Source: a virus. From it: DNA of 23,790 nt. The notes under the pieces were generated by a model that was not told the DNA's origin, did no database searches, and saw only the letters and a program-made list of their open reading frames with translations. The stretch lies in IMG/VR virus record IMGVR_UViG_3300030450_000543, positions 1 through 23,790 of that record. The stretch is one strand, 5' to 3'. Every line of letters begins with the position of its first letter. The first letter of the stretch is position 1. Of this stretch, positions 22,978 to 23,790 are shown piece after piece. The translations under genes were made by a program, and so were the position numbers.

Positions 22978-23157
22978 ATGACAGAGATTATTGCGGCAAT
23001 CGTAGGGGCTTGTTTTTCTATGGTCCTAATGACAGCTAGTAACGTTAGTAATAGGAAGCAAAGAGATACTAGAGAGATATTTAATCGTTTAAATAAGCTT
23101 GAGCAACAAGTCGCAGTAGTGTTAAACAGTAGAGGGGACTGGAGAAAGAGATTATAA
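22978..23157 (+). CDS. Small membrane/coiled-coil protein, 59 aa
   Basis: ATG 22978 to TAA 23155-23157. The translation starts MTEIIAAIVGACFSMVLMTA (a membrane helix) followed by a charged heptad helix (RKQRDTREIFNRLNKLEQQV). This 'helix plus short coiled coil' form is, from memory, frequent in cyanophages near holin-like genes, and could act in lysis timing. A 73-aa frame on the opposite strand is a shadow of it. No strong Shine-Dalgarno, and its start lies 29 bases from the divergent start. Confidence 0.6.
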   Translation: MTEIIAAIVGACFSMVLMTASNVSNRKQRDTREIFNRLNKLEQQVAVVLNSRGDWRKRL

Positions 23158-23168
23158 TTAACATCACT

Positions 23169-23202
23169 AAAAAACCCCTGCCAGTGGGGGATCATGCAGG
23201 GG
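23169..23202 (-). terminator. Hairpin with T-run on the minus strand (possibly bidirectional)
   Basis: CCCCTGC (23175-23181) pairs perfectly with GCAGGGG (23196-23202) around a 14-nt loop. Six A (23169-23174) precede it, which become a T-run on the minus strand, so it is a strong intrinsic terminator for leftward transcripts. On the plus strand the tail is only CTATTTA, so it is weak there, yet it sits 12 nt after the 22978 gene and could serve that too. Confidence 0.75.
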
Positions 23203-23278
23203 CTATTTAGGTCTCTTTAGGTAACGACGGTCTAAAAGTAGCAAGTTTGTATAGTGTATGTAAGTGCTACAAGTACCT
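23203..23278 (+). promoter_or_regulatory. Possible promoter region for the right-edge genes
   Basis: The gap between the hairpin and the gene at 23279 contains two TTTAGGT copies (around 23205-23222), a -10-like TATAGT (23250-23255), and a 6-bp inverted repeat GTAGCA (23238-23243)/TGCTAC (23265-23270) flanking it. No good -35 is visible. Support is weak. Confidence 0.3.
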
Positions 23279-23464
23279 ATGCGAAAACTTCTGAGTCCTT
23301 TAAAGCCTATTCTCTACGCTTACTTGAGAAGTGAGGCAGGTAAGAAGATGATTATCAGCTTGCTTACTTCCTTAGCTAAACAGACAGATAACTCTCTAGA
23401 TGACCAAGCAGTTGCCTTTATCAAAGAGAGGGTGTGGAATCATTCTTCATCAGGGTTAAGATGA
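23279..23464 (+). CDS. Hypothetical small helical protein
   Basis: 61 residues from ATG 23279 (MRKLLSPLKPILYAYLRSEAGKK, cut here); a GTG at 23264 would add five residues but offers no better ribosome site. The helices are amphipathic, with 'KKMIISLLTSLAKQTDN' and 'LDDQAVAFIKERVW'. No membrane span is certain. Its TGA overlaps the next ATG as ATGA. Family unknown. Confidence 0.6.
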   Translation: MRKLLSPLKPILYAYLRSEAGKKMIISLLTSLAKQTDNSLDDQAVAFIKERVWNHSSSGLR

Positions 23465-23754
23465 GTAAATTACCTGAAGATTTTTCCTACGTTTTAGAAC
23501 TAGCTAAACCTCCTACTGTAGAAGAGGAGCTTGAAATGGAGAAGATGGTACGCCATGCCCTACAAATAAACGATGTAGATGAACTGAAGAGACATGTAGA
23601 GGCAGGTCTTAGACAGAACTATCAACAAAGTGTTTTTATATCCCACTGCCTAGACAAGATTCATTACATGTACGCAAAAATAGCTTGCATGGAAAACAGA
23701 GTAGTACAACCAAAGCCAAGCTGGTTCGCTAAACTTTTCAACCGAAAATCATAA
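23461..23754 (+). CDS. Hypothetical small acidic/helical protein
   Basis: 97 residues from ATG 23461, coupled by ATGA to the previous gene; an upstream ATG (23434) lies inside that gene and is less likely. The sequence is helical and charged: 'PPTVEEELEMEKMVRHALQI', 'DVDELKRHVEAGLRQNYQQS', 'CLDKIHYMYAKIACMENRV', then a basic/aromatic end 'SWFAKLFNRKS'. No family recognised. The last 36 bases of the window after its stop show nothing supportable. Confidence 0.65.
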   Translation: MSKLPEDFSYVLELAKPPTVEEELEMEKMVRHALQINDVDELKRHVEAGLRQNYQQSVFISHCLDKIHYMYAKIACMENRVVQPKPSWFAKLFNRKS

Positions 23755-23790
23755 TTTACTTCTGCGTTCTTCTACCCAGAATTTAAGCTC

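Noticed and set aside
22974-23195. Minus-strand frame of 73 aa
   Set aside because: It runs through the terminator hairpin and antisense to the 59-aa plus-strand gene, which has a sensible membrane/coiled-coil layout.
1-23790. tRNA genes, CRISPR arrays, insertion sequences, integrase/att sites
   Set aside because: No cloverleaf, spaced repeats, transposase or recombinase motif was seen on either strand; nothing indicates lysogeny within this window.

Overview
The window is the structural (morphogenesis) arm of a tailed phage with a long, flexible, lambda-type tail. It runs from the end of the major capsid gene through head-tail connectors, tail tube, tape measure, tail tip, fibres and a set of small accessory genes. 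The DNA is AT-rich, genes are packed with 1-17 nt overlaps (ATGA, TAATG) or butted TAA-ATG joints, and no bacterial housekeeping gene is present. Several proteins resemble, from memory, families repeatedly seen in phages of marine picocyanobacteria (Synechococcus/Prochlorococcus): the fibre beginning MATHDYVIANGTG, the CxxC/CxxC mini zinc ribbon, the LamG/SPRY adhesin, and the MRKLLPLLLLLATPVQA and VPNF/VESYT exported proteins. A cyanosiphovirus, cultured or environmental, is therefore the best guess. The host is an inference, not something the sequence proves.

Layout. 1-510: C-terminal part of the major capsid protein, followed by a strong terminator. 605-2507: four head-tail genes (DnaT-like connector, head closure, HK97-gp10-like, tail terminator). 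2583-3341: tail tube protein and a second terminator. 3440-3966: gpG/gpGT tail-assembly chaperone pair joined by a -1 frameshift signal (CCCAAAA, 7-nt spacer, perfect 9-bp stem). 3996-6485: tape measure. 6486-12812: the M-L-K-I-J tail-tip series in lambda order. gpL keeps a four-cysteine Fe-S-type motif, gpK has JAMM plus NlpC/P60 domains, and gpJ carries a complete 130-residue Hint (intein-like) domain near its N-terminus. 12842-18780: receptor-binding region, with a fibre, two tandem fibre-plus-small-partner cassettes coupled by ATGA overlaps, another fibre, an 821-aa LamG/SPRY/repeat adhesin, and a chaperone-like gene. 18846-20773: accessory genes (membrane protein, staphylococcal-type nuclease, tiny membrane protein, zinc ribbon, unknowns).

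20718-22948 is a minus-strand island of five overlapping genes: a two-helix membrane (holin-like) protein, three proteins with signal peptides and one small soluble protein. It converges on the rightward genes at its left end and is divergent from a 59-aa membrane/coiled-coil gene at 22978. A terminator-like hairpin with its T-run on the minus strand (23169-23202) separates this from two small coupled plus-strand genes of unknown function at the right edge.

How it works together: the connectors join the head to a tail whose length is set by the tape measure, with gpG/gpGT chaperoning it. M-L-I-K-J build the tip, and the fibre and adhesin genes with their dedicated small partners supply host recognition. 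The exported minus-strand proteins and the holin-like protein probably act at the host envelope, but their job is not known to me. The most notable items are the Hint domain in gpJ, the intact frameshift signal, the duplicated fibre/partner cassettes and the exported-protein island.
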